Position numbers and translations under genes: made by a program. Of a stretch of DNA of 53,990 nt, positions 53,224 to 53,990 are shown one piece after another (the stretch's first letter is position 1; each line of letters opens with the position of its first letter). This DNA comes from Hymenopellis radicata (Eukaryota > Basidiomycota > Agaricomycetes > Agaricales > Physalacriaceae), in contig JADNRX010000362.1 in the NCBI GenBank assembly GCA_015501595.1, positions 1 to 53,990 on the forward strand, in the 5' to 3' direction. Under the pieces are notes generated by a model, which was not told the DNA's origin, did not search any database, and saw nothing but the letters and a program-made list of their open reading frames with translations.

Positions 53224-53990
53224 TTATCTCGAGGCCATCCGGCTTCTTCTCCGTAGATACATATTGACTACTGCCTGCTCTATTCTGAAAGGCCTCTGTC
53301 AGCTTATCACACAGTGTGTAAAGCACAACATACCTCTCCTTTATGAAGAATGTCACGCCCTGGCTCAAAAAACCTTTCGCAATCTGCATGTCTAGACCTT
53401 GATACAACGTGCGTGATCTTGATGCTTGGTCGAGTACGGTCACCAGATTAGATTGCCTGTTTCCCGCCTGAAGACGCGTCTTGGCGAGTATGAGGGGATA
53501 CAAAAGCGCGATGGCTATTGAGGTGGTGTGAGTCCAAAGCAAATCAACACAAGGCGCACGCGTACCGATTGAGTTCGATATGGCGCCACCTACAAAAGCT
53601 TCCTTCGCAGAGGATTTGAGTGAATTAGAACGCTTGAGGCGGAGAAGAAACTGGAAGAAGGCGAGGGTTATCGACGGATTAAGGGAAAGCAGTATAGTTG
53701 TCTCAAATCCTTCTCGAAATTATTGGACGTATCGTTCAAAGTACCAAGGACATACCGCGCCAGAAGCCGAGTAATCCTCGTTCAGAGTAAATGAGCTTCA
53801 TCACTGACAAGACATCTGGAGCCGGAGGTCTGGAGTCGAGAATCTCGTCCTCGTCGTCATCTGCGGCTTCTTGTTTTTCAGTTTGCAGCCGCAGGGTGAT
53901 AAGATTGAGAGGCATGGAGACAGCACGGGATGCTACGCCGGCAACAAAGCCAAGTAGGAGCTCGTTCCCAACAGAGAGAGACGATTTGGC
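53224..53990 (-). CDS. SLC25 carrier, peroxisomal adenine-nucleotide (Ant1/PMP34) type, partial
   Basis: The gene enters from the right edge and ends at 53,224, so its N-terminus is outside the window. Carrier repeats are visible: AGVASRAVSMPLNLITLRLQ (P-x-[DE]-x-x-[KR] type motif with Asn and Thr), FWRG before an intron, LLSLNPSITLAFFQFLLRLK, then ALLYPLILAKTRLQAG and LYQGLDMQIAKGFLSQGVTF with a final FIKER-IEQAVVNMYL. The YPLILAKTRLQ and GLxxQxxKGFxSQG motifs are those of peroxisomal ATP carriers (yeast Ant1, human PMP34), which exchange ATP for AMP to feed fatty-acid activation. An acidic insert (ADDDEDEILDS) follows the second repeat start. Introns of about 50 bp join in phase. No lesion seen in the visible part. 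Confidence 0.85.

Overview
The window looks like nuclear DNA of an agaricomycete (mushroom-forming) basidiomycete. Nearly every gene is split by introns of about 45-60 bases with GT(A/G)NGT donors. The proteins belong to families typical of that group: DUF6535 and DUF6729-type proteins, NTF2-like proteins, Ty1/copia with a CCHC Gag, and a TET/JBP-type dioxygenase. All calls come from reading and translating the sequence by eye; no database search was run.

Layout. 1-8,290: degraded sequence. It holds a kinase-like fragment, a DUF6729-type transposase-like pseudogene interrupted by a hAT-like element, a 149-bp TA-flanked MITE, and a cluster of gene tails (mitochondrial bL36-like, kexin C-terminus, dihydrofolate reductase C-terminus). 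8,290-22,300: a nest of mobile DNA. Two 2.14-kb copies of one TIR element (A and B) lie in opposite orientation. Between B's inner end and a third related TIR element (8,294-13,018, which itself encloses A) lies a Ty1/copia element that has split an unidentified gene. A second hAT-like copy has a perfect 8-bp target duplication, and three more TA-flanked CTGT-ended elements are present, one nested in another. 22,300-28,900: host genes: proline dehydrogenase PUT1 (broken C-terminus), BCP1, a divergent AT-hook nuclear protein and an NTF2-like protein.

28,927-39,023 is the most striking region. It is a 10.1-kb DNA transposon with near-identical 29-bp inverted repeats just inside its ends and a 10-bp flanking direct repeat, a length typical of MULE-type insertions. 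It carries a MULE-like transposase with two single-base frameshifts, an apparently intact TET/JBP-type 2-oxoglutarate/Fe(II) dioxygenase, two small accessory proteins with SUMO-interaction-like stretches, and a roughly 2-kb array of 13 units of about 145-162 bp, each centred on a CCCTCTCT...AGAGAGGG hairpin. A mobile element carrying its own predicted 5-methylcytosine-oxidising enzyme and a hairpin satellite is the best candidate here for an undescribed system.

39,024-53,990: degraded hypothetical sequence and a DUF6535 pseudogene, then host genes: a KynB/cyclase-like hydrolase, a SulP sulfate permease with STAS domain, an FAD-dependent oxidoreductase, a secreted protein, and the start-side portion of a peroxisomal-type SLC25 carrier that runs off the right edge. 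The host genes show no pathway clustering. The strongest functional grouping is the cargo of the 10-kb transposon.
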